A DNA stretch of 64,000 nucleotides from Lepisosteus oculatus (taxonomy: Eukaryota; Chordata; Actinopteri; Semionotiformes; Lepisosteidae), in assembly GCF_040954835.1 (NCBI RefSeq), contig NC_090698.1, positions 32,851,501 to 32,915,500 on the forward strand. Direction: 5' to 3'. Positions within the stretch are counted from its first letter, which is position 1, and each line of letters opens with the position of its first letter. Under the pieces are notes generated by a model. It had not been told where the DNA came from and did not search any database. It saw only the letters and a list, made by a program, of their open reading frames with translations. This document shows positions 50,101 through 60,240 of this stretch, piece after piece. Both the position numbers and the translations under genes were made by a program.

Positions 50101-53100
50101 ATGAATGGTTTCTCTGTGGCTGCACCACAGAGATGAACAGAGAAATGGGGCCTCATTTGGGAAGCTCAGAAACACTTAATTCTGCATTATTATTAAGCCT
50201 TGCCGCTACATGGCTTATGAATAATATCCATGGTTACATTAAGCACAATTCACAGAATACCATCAGAACCTGGAAGTTTGTTTTTCTTAAGTGTTTTTAA
50301 TACTTGTAACATTTCTTCCTGTTGTGTGCTATCCAGTGCAATTTGTTTTCTCAGCATGATGCACATTGTCAGTTTTCTTTCTTCGGTAAACACCTGAGTG
50401 AAATATCCACTTAATATACTTGCCTTTTCTCTTGCATTGTCTTAAAGCCTCCCCTTATTAGCTCAGAAACACTTACACTGAAAAAATAAATTGCATTGTT
50501 TATTTTACTCACCATTGGAGTAATCTTTTCTGTCTCTCATTTAACCTTTCAGGGATGCTATTTTATCAGTGTTGCCAATTTATTCCCTAATATCCTCCAT
50601 TTACTCCCATTACTCTGAGAGCCATATCCTGTCTCTCATTTTCAAGAAAATTAAGTGTCCAGAAGATTCTGAACAGAATGATGAAGCAGTGACTGGACTG
50701 TCAAGATTCAAACCTTGTGCTCATATTTAAATTCTGTGATAAATATTATATTATACATATAAATTATTTTACTTCTTTCAAAACAAGAAGCAGGTTTTGA
50801 TAGCTCTGTGTTCCCTATGTGCCGTCTGTATGGCATGTTGTAGAACATGTTGCCATGGTGCAATAAGAGCAGTCAGCAGAGTAGCAGTCTCATGTGAAAA
50901 TTAATCTGATCACCATCTGTCACCTATTGTGAGAGGGTCTCGCTGCTTTGGTGCACTGCAGAGTATCATTCTACCTGAAGCATGAAGAGTCATCATTTCC
51001 CTCTGTCAATGAGAGAACCATTTCATCTACAGAGCCTGACTGCATTCATACCACATCCAAAAATCTGCTTTCTCCCCCTTCCCTGAGACTTTAAGATCTT
51101 TAATGATTAACTGCTTGCACGGCTGCAGATAGTTTTTAGGAAACAGTTTATTGACTTTTAAATTAAAGTAATGTGGTGGATAAATATTAACTGGGATTCA
51201 TTTTATTACTAGGCATTAAACTAAAACATTCACCTTAAATTATTCAGGTAATACACGACAATATGATATCATTTTTTGCATTACAATAATAAACTGAAAA
51301 CTCCCTATGCATATACATTGAAAATGGCAAGAAGGACCAGCACATTGCCAAGGAATTCACATAGCTATACACATTGAAATAGACTTAATTTCCCAGCAGA
51401 ATGTGTTTAATTGTGCAACGATATGATGCCTTTGAGCAAAAAGTTGATTTAAGGTTGTGTCTGGAAATCTGCCATTATTAATAAAATAAAATTCATTACA
51501 CCATTAAAAGAGAACACATAAAATTTAAATTTACAGTGCTCAACTACTAATTTCAATTTCCTAACAAGGTTTAAATATTAGTATCAAATACATTTCTAGT
51601 TTAACATCTTCAGAACCAAAATAATTCAATTATTAATATTTTAATAATGATCTTTCCTGTTGATTTTGTTAGGTTAAATGACTAACAAAATTGGAGTAGT
51701 AGGTGATCCTTCTCATTTTTGGAGTTAAGAATAACAGCATCAGAAAATTAATTTAAATTCTACAGAAGATAATGCCAGCATACTTCAAAGCATAGAGATT
51801 AGGTAAAGGATATGCAGATACTCTTTTTACAATACTGATTAACAAATTCAAGACAGCACTGTTTTTGTTTGGACTGAACGTAACTGATATTTACTTTAAG
51901 CAAAGCTTTTTCATCCATGTTCACCCAGACCAAGAGAGTTGTTGGATCTGTTATTGAAACTGGCACATTCAATCATTAAATAGTGAAGTGGAATTTGATC
52001 ATTAAATAACGACAATTAATTTAACTCAGATTAAATAACAATGTCATCCCAGCTGCCAAATGCAGATGACACATTGTGTGCTGCCTGGACTGTAACCAAT
52101 TAGTCCTCTGCAGAAGGAAAAAAGGTTCATTTTGGGAGTGTGTGGTACTGTACCATGTCATTCATACATGCCTGTTCATTATAAATTTATCAACTAGTAA
52201 GAACTGTTTAGCCAGATATAAAGGCAAGTTGAAGAGACGTTGTGTTGTTGGAGCAGGTATTTTTAACACACAGGGATGACAGAAACAAGTTAAATTGAAG
52301 ATAAAACCAGCAAGCAGATCAATGAAGTCATCAATTAGCACTGCAGATATAGAGCTCCACTACAATGAAAACCACCAGACACACTGTTCCTCCAGGACCT
52401 AGAGTGGTAACTATGGCCTTATACAGTACATCATCAAAAGACCTTTTTTTTTTTAACATTAAAGGCCTTTGATGATAAAGATTAGTTTTACATGAACATA
52501 CTTCCCACATTGTGATGATGGGTAGATAATGACATGGGATGGGAGGTTAATGTAAAGCAGGAAAGAATATGAGCAGGACAGCCTTGTATTTCGGGATGAG
52601 CTCTTTGAGAATGCACTTACCAGAATGCTATCTACAAATGTGTTAACTAGCATTATTTTTTCCATAGGTACGGTCATACATGTGCACTGGTGGGTGACCA
52701 GATATACATGTTTGGTGGCTGTTCAGGGGATAACTGTTATCACACAGATGTTCATATTCTCAATACAGGTAAGTTGGAGATCACACCACCAGTACACATA
52801 AATGGTAGTTAGAAGCTAAAGTTCCTGCTTCTGACGCCCATGTTTCAGTTTATTTTGCAATGTTTCCCTGGTTTGTTTTATTGGATTTTGAACCTGGTTT
52901 GTACATGATGCACATGATATCCTACTTCTTCCCTCAACAAAACAACAAATTAAATGAATTTGATTCTCCTGGCTGGATAAGATGGCCGTTCTGCTACAGC
53001 AATCTCTCTATGTTGACACATACATTATGTGAAAATGAGATGGTGGTGGCGACCTCCCAGATTACAGTAATAGCTCGAACATAGTGATGTTTACAGTAGT

Positions 53101-55964
53101 AGTTTCTAAATCTGGGTCAGTAGGAGTTATTCATTAAGAGAGCATGTAGAATTTATGGAGATCTGTCTTCTGAACACCAAGACAAGCCCAGGTGTTTAGT
53201 TTCACATTTCACCAGTACATGCACAGCAACATTTGAAAGACTATAGTCTGTCTAGCCATGTTTGCGCTGCAGAGATCTATGCTACTCTTCTACCCAGATA
53301 CAGTCCAACAATAGCCAAATACAGATAAGCAAGAATGAGGAGATCATTGAGGGAGGTAGGGATCCAATCCTTCCTGTCGTATCACTCTGATACTTAAGGT
53401 CCTCCATGCTAGTGTTATTTATCTCTCATGGGGGAAATGTGTTGGTACTGTATTTGTTGGCTCTATTGTAGGAGATGCACTGGTGTTTTGGCATTAGGGC
53501 ATGATTAGGGATGCAAAACAAAGGGCTCCTAACTGAGGTCTAACCCAAGTCTAACCTGGGTAGAACAAAGATTGTCATATTTGAAAACATGCACAATTTT
53601 TTTTAATTCCAGATTTGTTTTCACAGCCAGCCTGAATTACCTGTCCTGTTTTTTAGCAGAAAGTTCTTTGGCTTTCATTTTGACTTTCAGCTATGGACTC
53701 TCAACACTAAATTCAAAATAAGATGGATTAATAGGATGTTCACAGTTCTTTTATGTGTGCCTCATTCCCCAACAACAAACACCTGAATAACAAGAGACAC
53801 ATGTCAGCCTTTCATAATCAGAGGTTCATCACTATCAGTTTTGTTTAATTGATCCAAGTAGAAGCAAATTGACTTAGAAAATAAAAGATGATGAAAATTA
53901 TAGTTTAGACCTGACCATATCAATACCAAAGGTGAGGAAATCCTTCCTATTTAATTACTTTGGATTTTAACAGTGGGTGTCAAAGTGCACACATTTTATG
54001 GGAAGCAGTTAAAAGCTTTATTAGAGATAATTCTACTCTACTTGCCTCAGAGGTAAAACTAAGGGTTTGTCTTCTGTTTATGTCTTTCTAGAATAGGGAC
54101 TTAAATGTCACAGATGCTGCTAATGCAGTCTAAGCCTTGCTGCACAAGGGTTTTCACAGTAGTTTGACCATATTTTAAGGATATTTAGGGATTGATGAGG
54201 GTGTTTTTATGTTTCATTTTCTTTTTCTCTTTTTTTGTTTTGTTTAATAAAATAAAAAATACAGTAATAAATAATACAATAAAAAGATCACACATAATAC
54301 AGCTCCGTGTTACAGTAGCATTATATATCAAAACTTGCTTTGTACTTTGCCTATCAATATAATCACTACTAGGATGTTTTTACTGCAGATACTCTGATAT
54401 GGCAGAAGTTAGAAGTGAAGGGAGAATCGCCTGTTGGATGTGCAGGTCACACATTCACACCTCATCATGACAAGGTAATACAAATACATTCATCCTTAAC
54501 AACAGTGCAAATGTGTATATATTCCCACTGTATTTTCTGCTAAAGCTCTTTTTCACACTCCATTGTCATACTGTATATTTTGCTAAATGATGATAAGCAG
54601 AGATGCCTAGTGTTAAAATAATATTTATTAGCTGAAACACTCAGTACAGTACATTTACTTTTTACTTTAGATCACAGTATTTAATTAGCATTTTGTTACA
54701 AGAAGATTTTATTTTAACATTCTAACCCAGATATCAATGCACATCAATTTGCTTAAGTAAAATCCATTACTTCACTTGCGACCAACTTCCATTCCTACTA
54801 AAGCAATTATGTAAAGTCTAACTGTCTGTACATAACAAATACCATCTGTAGTGACTTAAAGTAGCAGACCTGACTAATCCTATGTGGAAATCCTTGTTAT
54901 GTAACAGATTACAATAAGATTTCACAGTGAGTAGAGTTTTTACAGGCTAACCCAATTTCAGACACAAGGTGCAGCTTCTGAAGCAAACTCTGACCTAATA
55001 ACCAAATTAAAATGATAATATTAAACTTCAGTGGAAAAAGACAGAAGGGATGCTATTGGAAATACTGTGGACACTCTAGGCTACAGTTTTTATGAGAGCC
55101 ACAGTAAATACTGGCATGATATTAAGCTCTCATCATTTCTTATGTGCACTGATGTAAACAAAACAATGTTACTTTACACAGTTTAAACATAGTTTAAACT
55201 TTAGATGTATTTTGTTTGCTGATTACATGGACTTTTTGTCAAAAACAAAAAATATGGAACTAGAAATCTTGAAGTACATTGTGGAGTCTAATGGACACTG
55301 AATTGTGTGCCTTTAACTTATTTCAAGAGTTGGGTTTTTTTTTTATTTAGTAGTTCACCACTGTTGTTACTATTAATGCTACTTCCACTACTGCTGAACT
55401 TGTTAGCTGTACTTTTGATACTACTGATTATTTTTGTTTTTTAGTTTATGTATATCATAATAACTAATACCATCTCTATACCAATAATATATGTTTTTGT
55501 TTTGTAACATAGGATATATATTTATTTGGAGGTAGATATATCAGCAAAAATGGCACTATCACATCAACAAATGAAATCCATAAACTGAGCATTGGTAAGG
55601 ATTTATAATCTCTTGTATTATTATTTTGTTGTGATTCTATCTAAATGATCTGTTTTGTGCAATGCATTAATCTTTGTCATTTGATGTGTAGAAAGCTCCA
55701 CCTGCTGGTGAAAATGATTTAGAAATCTTTAATGTTTCACTTATTCATGACATACTGCCTTTCAAATGTTTGGGAGCTCTGAATGATGCTGATGTGTATG
55801 GATCATATCATGAACATAATGTAATGAGCAGAACCTCTTACATCTTTGGAGGTAGACACTACATACTAAATGTCTTATGTCATTCAAGAATACGTGGAAA
55901 AATATCTATCAAATTAAATTTGTTAAAAGAAGTGTTAAATACGGTATTTGGGAGCAAATTGTGA
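35829..55964 (+). CDS. kelch-repeat propeller protein, 11 coding exons
   Basis: Exons: 35829-35890, 36972-37044, 37634-37676, 39135-39213, 39541-39629, 40168-40314, 46776-46827, 52668-52768, 54389-54474, 55513-55594 and 55696-55964. They sum to 1,083 nt (360 aa plus stop), all GT-AG with consistent phases. Six FGG kelch motifs occur (FLFGGMS, YLFGGAS, YVFGGIL, YMFGGCS, YLFGGRY, YIFGGRH), most preceded by a GH or KH pair and followed by a spaced W, so a six-bladed beta-propeller is expected. No BTB, BACK, F-box, signal peptide or membrane helix is seen. Length and layout resemble RABEPK/KLHDC-type soluble kelch proteins, which act as protein-binding scaffolds; I do not recognise the exact orthologue. 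The first ten exons are solid. The last exon has an ambiguous acceptor. Confidence 0.85.
35891..36971 (+). other. kelch gene intron 1 (coding)
   Basis: AT-rich; nothing recognised. Confidence 0.8.
36972..37044 (+). CDS. kelch gene exon 2 (blade with FLFGGMS)
   Basis: Acceptor ttttcaaag|ACATGG, donor TCCCTG|gtgagt, phase 2 to 0. Encodes RHGHALAVAGNIAFLFGGMS and TLNSL, a classic kelch GH...FGG strand pair. Confidence 0.9.
37045..37633 (+). other. kelch gene intron 2
   Basis: AT-rich; nothing recognised. Confidence 0.8.
37634..37676 (+). CDS. kelch gene exon 3
   Basis: Acceptor cttttacag|GATGGC, donor TTTACAG|gtaact, phase 0 to 1. Encodes DGQPKHLNDFYMFT, the LND.Y.F strand that closes a kelch repeat. 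Confidence 0.88.
37677..39134 (+). other. kelch gene intron 3
   Basis: Contains a SINE 3' end with a long (ATT)n tract at 38042-38186; otherwise nothing recognised. Confidence 0.8.
38042..38186 (+). repeat. 5S-headed SINE 3' end with (ATT)n microsatellite
   Basis: 'ggtggtggtggagaggagtc' through 'gtgtccagtaaagcgctaga' is the 3' end of the SINE family, followed at 38127-38186 by about 20 ATT units. Head and most of the body are missing. Confidence 0.8.
39135..39213 (+). CDS. kelch gene exon 4
   Basis: Acceptor atggatatag|TTTCAC, donor CTATG|gtaaga, phase 1 to 2. Encodes VSPTDLTWEVIPQNGLIPPA and REGHSLC, the W...P.P..R.GH spacing of a kelch repeat. Confidence 0.88.
39214..39540 (+). other. kelch gene intron 4
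   Basis: AT-rich; nothing recognised. Confidence 0.8.
39541..39629 (+). CDS. kelch gene exon 5 (YLFGGAS)
   Basis: Acceptor ttggccacag|TGTGAT, donor ACACTG|gtaaga, phase 2 to 1. Encodes VINGKLYLFGGASHPQAKEC then LPGVYCFNT. Confidence 0.9.
39630..40167 (+). other. kelch gene intron 5
   Basis: AT-rich; a short run near 39740-39860 ('cctctcatttcatctgtag', 'agatcaggtctctgcacata'-like) could be an old repeat but is not identifiable. Confidence 0.7.
40168..40314 (+). CDS. kelch gene exon 6 (YVFGGIL)
   Basis: Acceptor tcattgacag|CATCAT, donor AGCACAG|gtcagt, phase 1 to 1. Encodes ASLTWEKLKTGGVSLKSLKH then SAVTVGDNIYVFGGILDGTP and KDDLLMFST. The overlapping frame that reads to a tag at 40227 is not the coding one. 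Confidence 0.88.
41258..41274. repeat. LINE target-site duplication, left
   Basis: AATCTTATTATTTCTCA, identical to 43443-43459. It abuts the LINE's 3' (GAA)n tail. Confidence 0.9.
41275..43442 (-). pseudogene. 5'-truncated RTE-type LINE, broken reverse-transcriptase ORF
   Basis: Minus-strand fragments in order: the end of the endonuclease domain (43440 to about 43040), a linker, then reverse transcriptase (42804-41941) with GKATGPDDIPAEVWK, NYRPIWLL, FLDLEKAFDRVPHNLIW and the catalytic YADD. Next come 'FKYLGSCVNSD' (41971-41759) and the C-terminal RLQWYGH (about 41480). The pieces lie in different frames with stops between, so it is inactive. A (GAA)n tail (41276-41290) and a 17-bp duplication on both sides show one clean insertion by target-primed reverse transcription. 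The RTE assignment comes from the RLQWYGH and LDLEKAFDRVP motifs. Confidence 0.88.
43443..43459. repeat. LINE target-site duplication, right
   Basis: AATCTTATTATTTCTCA, identical to 41258-41274. It marks the truncated 5' end of the element. Confidence 0.9.
43850..44527 (-). mobile_element. T-poor LTR-like block (boundaries uncertain)
   Basis: The plus strand is conspicuously poor in T and rich in A and C over several hundred bases, unlike its surroundings. On minus it begins TGTTACGTCC at 44527 and is strongly T-rich. The terminal TGTTACG suggests the 5' end of an LTR, but no matching CA-end, primer site or duplication was found. The 185-aa frame on minus inside it is a by-product of composition. 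Confidence 0.4.
44607..45892 (-). mobile_element. solo LTR, 1,286 bp, TGTAG...CTACA family
   Basis: On plus it runs TGTAGGGG...CCCCTACA with target duplication CTCC on both sides (44603-44606, 45893-45896). On minus its 5' third ('gcttattaataagacagaat', 'agagaagctattcgtgcagt'-type) matches the LTRs at 23213 and 48761. No gag, pol or env sequence adjoins it, so it is a recombination product of a former full element. Confidence 0.85.
45897..46392 (+). mobile_element. L2-like LINE 3' fragment
   Basis: Plus-strand reading 'ctggagtccttgcactggct' gives LESLHWLP, then KALHGLAPQYLSDL, a motif set common to fish L2-type ORF2 C-termini. The 3' end 'aaagcactttgagaagcc' plus 'ctttaaaggcactatataaa' recurs at 16060 (minus), 61320 (minus) and 63618. 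Stops interrupt the frame. Confidence 0.65.
46776..46827 (+). CDS. kelch gene exon 7
   Basis: Acceptor tctgtttcag|TGTCAA, donor GCCAG|gtaata, phase 1 to 2. Encodes VSMTWTPVKTTGSLPSAR, the W...G..P..R linker between two blades. Confidence 0.88.
47807..48149 (+). repeat. tRNA-headed SINE (second family), longest copy
   Basis: Head 'gttagcgttgctttctcaaa' (A box) and 'gggttcaattaccag' (B box), then 'tgcatggagtttatatgttc', 'ttttctcccacagtccaagg', 'gcattggacttctgtcccgg' and 'cagggtgtatcctaccttgt', ending 'agtagatggatgga'. It shows the full order of blocks missing in the copies at 26908 and 34953. Confidence 0.75.
48761..50210 (-). mobile_element. solo LTR, 1,450 bp, TGTAG...CTACA family
   Basis: On plus it runs TGTAGGGAAAACC...TTGCCGCTACA, with target duplication TGGC on both sides (48757-48760, 50211-50214). 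On minus it is colinear with 23213-24190 for about 980 bases and then carries the 3' third that copy lacks. A perfect 7-bp direct repeat run (ctgaatctgaatctgaatct-type) near 49790-49820 is private to this copy. No internal region is present. Confidence 0.88.
52668..52768 (+). CDS. kelch gene exon 8 (YMFGGCS)
   Basis: Acceptor ttttccatag|GTACGG, donor AATACAG|gtaagt, phase 2 to 1. Encodes RYGHTCALVGDQIYMFGGCS then GDNCYHTDVHILNT, with two Cys in the inter-strand loop. Confidence 0.9.
52769..54388 (+). other. kelch gene intron 8
   Basis: AT-rich; nothing recognised. Confidence 0.8.
54389..54474 (+). CDS. kelch gene exon 9
   Basis: Acceptor tactgcag|ATACTC, donor GACAAG|gtaata, phase 1 to 0. 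Encodes DTLIWQKLEVKGESPVGCAG then HTFTPHHDK. Confidence 0.9.
54475..55512 (+). other. kelch gene intron 9
   Basis: AT-rich; nothing recognised. Confidence 0.8.
55513..55594 (+). CDS. kelch gene exon 10 (YLFGGRY)
   Basis: Acceptor gtaacatag|GATATA, donor AGCATTG|gtaagg, phase 0 to 1. Encodes DIYLFGGRYISKNGTITSTN then EIHKLSI. Confidence 0.9.
55696..55964 (+). CDS. kelch gene last exon (acceptor uncertain)
   Basis: Using acceptor gtagaaag|CTCCAC the frame stays open for 89 residues (APPAGENDLEIFNVSLIHDI and onward, including YIFGGRH) to TGA at 55962-55964. An AG four bases earlier (gtgtag|AAAG, exon from 55692) gives ESSTCW then an immediate stop; that reading fits the kelch 'D..T..W' strand. 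The long reading is preferred for its open length and sixth FGG. A possible AATAAA lies at 56098-56103. Confidence 0.5.
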
Positions 55965-56097
55965 TGTTTATAATGTATCATTTATTTATATTGTTTATCA
56001 ATATTTAATATTTGTTTTATGTTGTAAAAGGAGTTGAAGTCCAGTGTAGCACAACTAAAATTTTCCTGATTGATAGAAAATTTATTAACAGAAAAAT

Positions 56098-56103
56098 AAT
56101 AAA
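56098..56103 (+). promoter_or_regulatory. candidate polyadenylation signal of the kelch gene
   Basis: AATAAA, 134 bases after the last in-frame stop. Position fits, but no further support is available. Confidence 0.35.
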
Positions 56104-56519
56104 TCAAACTCCAGCAGTTACGTTGCTAGTTAGTTTTATACATTTACATTTAATTATTCAATTGAAAATGAAGTCAAGGATGATTGTCTTCCCTTGATCC
56201 AAAGCCAAAGGTGACAGATAAGGCCAAAAGAGGATCCCCACACTCTTGGTCGAGCAGGTGTTGTCTCAGAGGTTATAAGATTGTGTGCTGTTATCTGGTC
56301 TTAATGAGGTCTCTTCCACACTCTTGCTTTGCTTCTTTATTCTGACATCCTGGATTTCAAAGTGCTTGGCTGTTTCCCATATATCCTTTCTGTTTTGGTT
56401 AAGAGCCATAATCTCTCATGCGAAAATACAAATTCCTAATGCAAGAAATTGTATATGGCTAATAAAGTGATCTTATCTAACATTCTTAGGGAGACTGGAG
56501 TCTGATATCTGAATAACAT

Positions 56520-57302
56520 GACAAACCTAACACACTCGATCATCAAGAAATGGAAGGTGCATTATACAACCCAGACACTGAGTAGTTCAGGACATCCCTC
56601 CAAACCGAGTAGCTGGACAGATATGAAACTAGTGAGGCATGCCACTGTGACAACTTTGAAAGAGCTTGAATGGCTGCAATAGGAAAAAGTGTGCAACAGT
56701 CAACAATATCAAGAACACAACAATATCCAGAACACTACACAAAACAAGCCTTTAAGGCAAGGAGACAAACCCACCTGAAATCCCATATGTTTTAACACTG
56801 CAAAGAAGTTACAAAGGTTTTGTTGCTAGATGCAACACATTCAGAACTTCAACTTCAACTAAATGCAAAGTGTTTTGTCTGGTGCAAATCATCTGGTCAA
56901 CATCATCCTTACTGTCAAGCATGATGGTGGCAGCATTATGTTATGGGATTGCTTCTCATCAGCATGGACTGAGTACCATGTCAAGACTGAGGGGAAATGG
57001 ATGGAGAAAGGTGCTAGCATAGTTTTGAGGAAACCTGCTTCAGTCTGTAAACAGAACAGACCAGTGACCCAAAGCACAAGGCCATTGCAACTCTGGAGTG
57101 GCTTAAGACTTAGAAAGTGAATGTCCCTGAGTATCCCAGTGAAAGTCCTGACTTAAATCCTAATGAGAACCTGAAAAACTTTAATCCATATGTAATCTCC
57201 AAGCAACATGAGAGATCTTGAGCAAATCTGCCAAGAAGAATGTGCAATTGCACAAAACTAGTAAGCAACGTTGATAAAGACTCATCCCAAAAAACTTGCA
57301 GC
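56520..57302 (+). pseudogene. degraded Tc1-like transposase, 5' part
   Basis: The plus strand reads VKHDGGSIMLWDCFSSAWTE at about 56917-56976, matching the 'VKHGGGS.M.WGCF' core of fish Tc1 transposases. Degraded SPDLNPNEN ('gaaagtcctgacttaaatcc') follows near 57140, then 'aaacttgcagctgtaa' at the element's 3' end. Many stops and deletions; clearly dead. The 3' end continues at 57762 after an LTR insertion. Confidence 0.75.
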
Positions 57303-57761
57303 TGTAACGATCAGTTCTTTCCGGGCCCCATGCAGACGACACGATCCAGAATTATGAGGATACAATAGGGAAAATAGTCATGCAGGAGAAGGGTCTGGAG
57401 ACGGGGGGGGGGCGTGTCCGAGGAGTGCAGGTGTCCAGTGGGAGTGAATCCAAGGCGAACAATCCAAGGGTATATCTAAAGGGGGAATCCAATATGGGAG
57501 GCAGAGTCCAAGACCAGGGAATCCATCCAAAGGAACTAAAAACAAGAACCGGGTCGGAACAGGCGGGGCAGGGAGTCAGGAACAGGAAACTAAAACCACG
57601 ACGGAGCCAGACGCGGCAGGACCCCGGGCTCTCACGAAATGCCTGCGTCTGGCTTAAAAGGTGGAACTAAAGATGGGCTGGGCAAAGGAGCAGGTGTAAA
57701 CAATGGGGGAAAACGAGGAAGGGCTGGAGCGCCCTTAAGACGGAGAGTAGCAATCGTGACA
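57303..57761 (+). mobile_element. solo LTR (459 bp) inserted in the Tc1-like relic
   Basis: TGTAACGATC...GCAATCGTGACA gives imperfect inverted ends (TGT[A/C]ACGAT). GC-rich against its surroundings. The flanking Tc1 sequence breaks off at 'cttgcagc' and resumes 'gccaaaggtacttgg', where an unbroken Tc1 would read through. A clean target duplication is not visible. The orientation is not determined by any internal region; plus is nominal. Confidence 0.65.
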
Positions 57762-57905
57762 GCCAAAGGTACTTGGACCAAATACTGTATACTATACAAC
57801 CAACATATTTTCAGTTTTTTTTCTTTAGGCTTTGTGAAATTTACTGTAACGTATACTACCCTTAGAATTTTTCAGTCTGAACATTCAGATATTTAACAAA
57901 ATATG
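57762..57905 (+). pseudogene. degraded Tc1-like element, 3' end
   Basis: 'gccaaaggtacttggaccaaatactg' corresponds to the last codons and stop region of Tc1 transposases ('AAKGAST.Y'), followed by the typical AT-rich 3' sequence with ttttttctttagg. It is the continuation of 56520-57302. Confidence 0.6.
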
Positions 57906-60059
57906 AAGTTTTAAAAACTGTGCTTTTTTACAATATGGAACACCACAGGAAATTTCTGAATACTCTGTAAGGGACTGTAGCACCTGGTAGACTCTGCAGT
58001 AATATGCAGACATGCTATAGCCACCTACAAGATGAATACTGCAATAAATGTGTGTGCCAGATAAAGCTAAAATCTGATTAAATTTAAAAGGATTCAGCAG
58101 GATTTGTTCTTGAGCTTGTTTGATTTTAACATCTGTAACATATTTATAGTCAAAAGCTTTATTTCAGCAGGATTCTCTTTTTGTATCAGTCCATTTATTT
58201 TGTTTTAGTTAACAAGTGTGGCCATGTTGTTTAGATCTTACAGCCTTTTATGAACATCAAAGTCACACCTGTTCATTTGCATAATGTAAAAATATAAAAA
58301 GCTATGAAATTTAGTCTATTAATTATGTTTAGGCTTGGCTAGTAATTCATAATGTGCCACAACAAACATATTAGAAATAAGTTAATTATACATGTTGATA
58401 CTGTTACAGCTATCCTTAAAAAATGGAAGTGATATATATTAATTATGTCCTGAATGTTGTTAGCTATTGCTTAATTCCGGCTGACATCTTTAAACCAAAG
58501 ATACTCCCCCACATCTGTAGACTATACACAGTAAAACGTCCAGAATATGTCTCTGTATATGTCATCCATATATAATTTATAATATATCTGCTTCTAGCCA
58601 TCTTACATTGTATGAGCCTCAAGATTCCTCTCTAAACTTTGTATTTCTTATCTTGTACCAAACATATTTATTTTGCCAAACTTTTTTTCTGTCTCCTTCT
58701 TATTCAGAGTATACAACTTTCCATACTTCTTTGGGATGTCTGTAGTTTCTGCATAATTTGTTTTCATGGCCAAGCTTTTGTATGTACTGTATATTAACAC
58801 AGGCTGTACACATAGATCAAATACTTTCTTTTTTCAAAGACACAAAGGCACTTTCCCCCCTAGACTCATATTTAATCTTCCAAAAGAACTTCATCCTATT
58901 TTTACTTGTTTATTTTAGAGATCCAGCTTTGAATTGATTATATTATTTGACCCAGATACACATAATTATTGGTATCTTATAGCTTGTTGATATTGACTCC
59001 TTGAGAAGAGATTATTTGTTAAGGCATCAGTCTAGTTTTCTCCAAGTTAATTCTCAGTCCTGCTTTAATGTTACCATCTGGGCAAACATGATTATGCTGT
59101 TTGCAAACTTGTAGGTGAGTATTACATACATACATATGTTAAGTGTCCAAATCCAATGATCTTTAGATGTTTTATTCACAGTTATATTATATTGAAAAAC
59201 TATATTGCAGTCCCTTAGCAATTATATTTCTACATTTAAATTTTCTTTCTGCCCTTATTAAGCTGATGTGATGACTTGGTAGTAAATGGGGCTAGTTAAG
59301 TTAATGGACTTCTGCTTAATGCCTCGGCATTACATTCTAATCAAGTGGTACAGAGTACCCTGTAGTTTGAAAATGAGTGTTTCAGATTTTGTTCTTACAG
59401 GAAATACACACCTGTGCAAGCAAAGTGTTTCAGCTGCAGCAATAGCAAGTAACTATCCAGCGTGTGAATCCCATGAGAGATTTACATTACAAGCTCTCTT
59501 AATTACACAGTTTGAAACAGTTGCCCTTAAGATATACTGTACAACAAACAATACATACAGTATTAATTTGCAAACATCACAAATGGTATACTTAAAATTA
59601 AACAAAGCACCCACTTTTGATTTGTACTGTGTTCCTACAAAACAGTATTGTACAAAATGAAAGTTTTGGTTTCCTTGTATATGAAATATAAAATACATAA
59701 AACATTCACCTTGCAACATAGGTCTTCAAACAGACAGTATTTATTCTTTAACACAACCCTTTAAAGTGTGGTTTCAGAGTGAGTATGAAGACATTAAAAA
59801 ATATCATATACAATGAAGCTAATGTATGTGGTTTACTGTACTTTTTCCATCTATCTGTTTATTGCTCTATATGTTCCTAAAATCTGAGCAGGAGGTTTCA
59901 TGGCATAACATTAATATCACTTTGTTGAAAATTACATTAAAACAGATAGTTTTGGAATATGTCAGTAAAAGTGATATATTTACCTGAAAAAAAAAATGTA
60001 ACTGCAATCCATTTTGATTCTTAATGGCTTAATATAACTTTCTTTATAAGTAATAAATG

Positions 60060-60240
60060 GTACAGATGCAGCCATTCAAAGTGCGCGGTACAGACACGTA
60101 CGGCAGGTAATTGGCTGCGGTGTCGCGTATCATGACGCAAGATGACGTTGGGTACCGCGGTACGTGATTGGTTGACCGACAGGGGCACTCGTGGTCCGTT
60201 GGTCTGTCGTAGAAAGACTTACTGTAAATGTCTTTATTGT
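60060..60240. promoter_or_regulatory. CpG-rich promoter-like patch
   Basis: A dense CpG cluster in an AT-rich region. It contains the 12-bp palindrome GTACCGCGGTAC (60152-60163), two ATTGG motifs (inverted CCAAT boxes) and two TGACG half-CRE motifs. It could be the promoter of a gene I cannot see, or the end of a mobile element. Confidence 0.4.

Larger units (their letters stand above)
46828..52667 (+). other. kelch gene intron 7
   Basis: A 5.8-kb intron with a tRNA-headed SINE (47807-48149) and a solo LTR (48761-50210). 46828-47806, 48150-48756 and 50215-52667 hold no recognisable feature. Confidence 0.8.

Noticed and set aside
57380..57670. 96-aa open frame on plus
   Set aside because: Lies inside a GC-rich solo LTR; Gly/Arg-rich translation of non-coding sequence.
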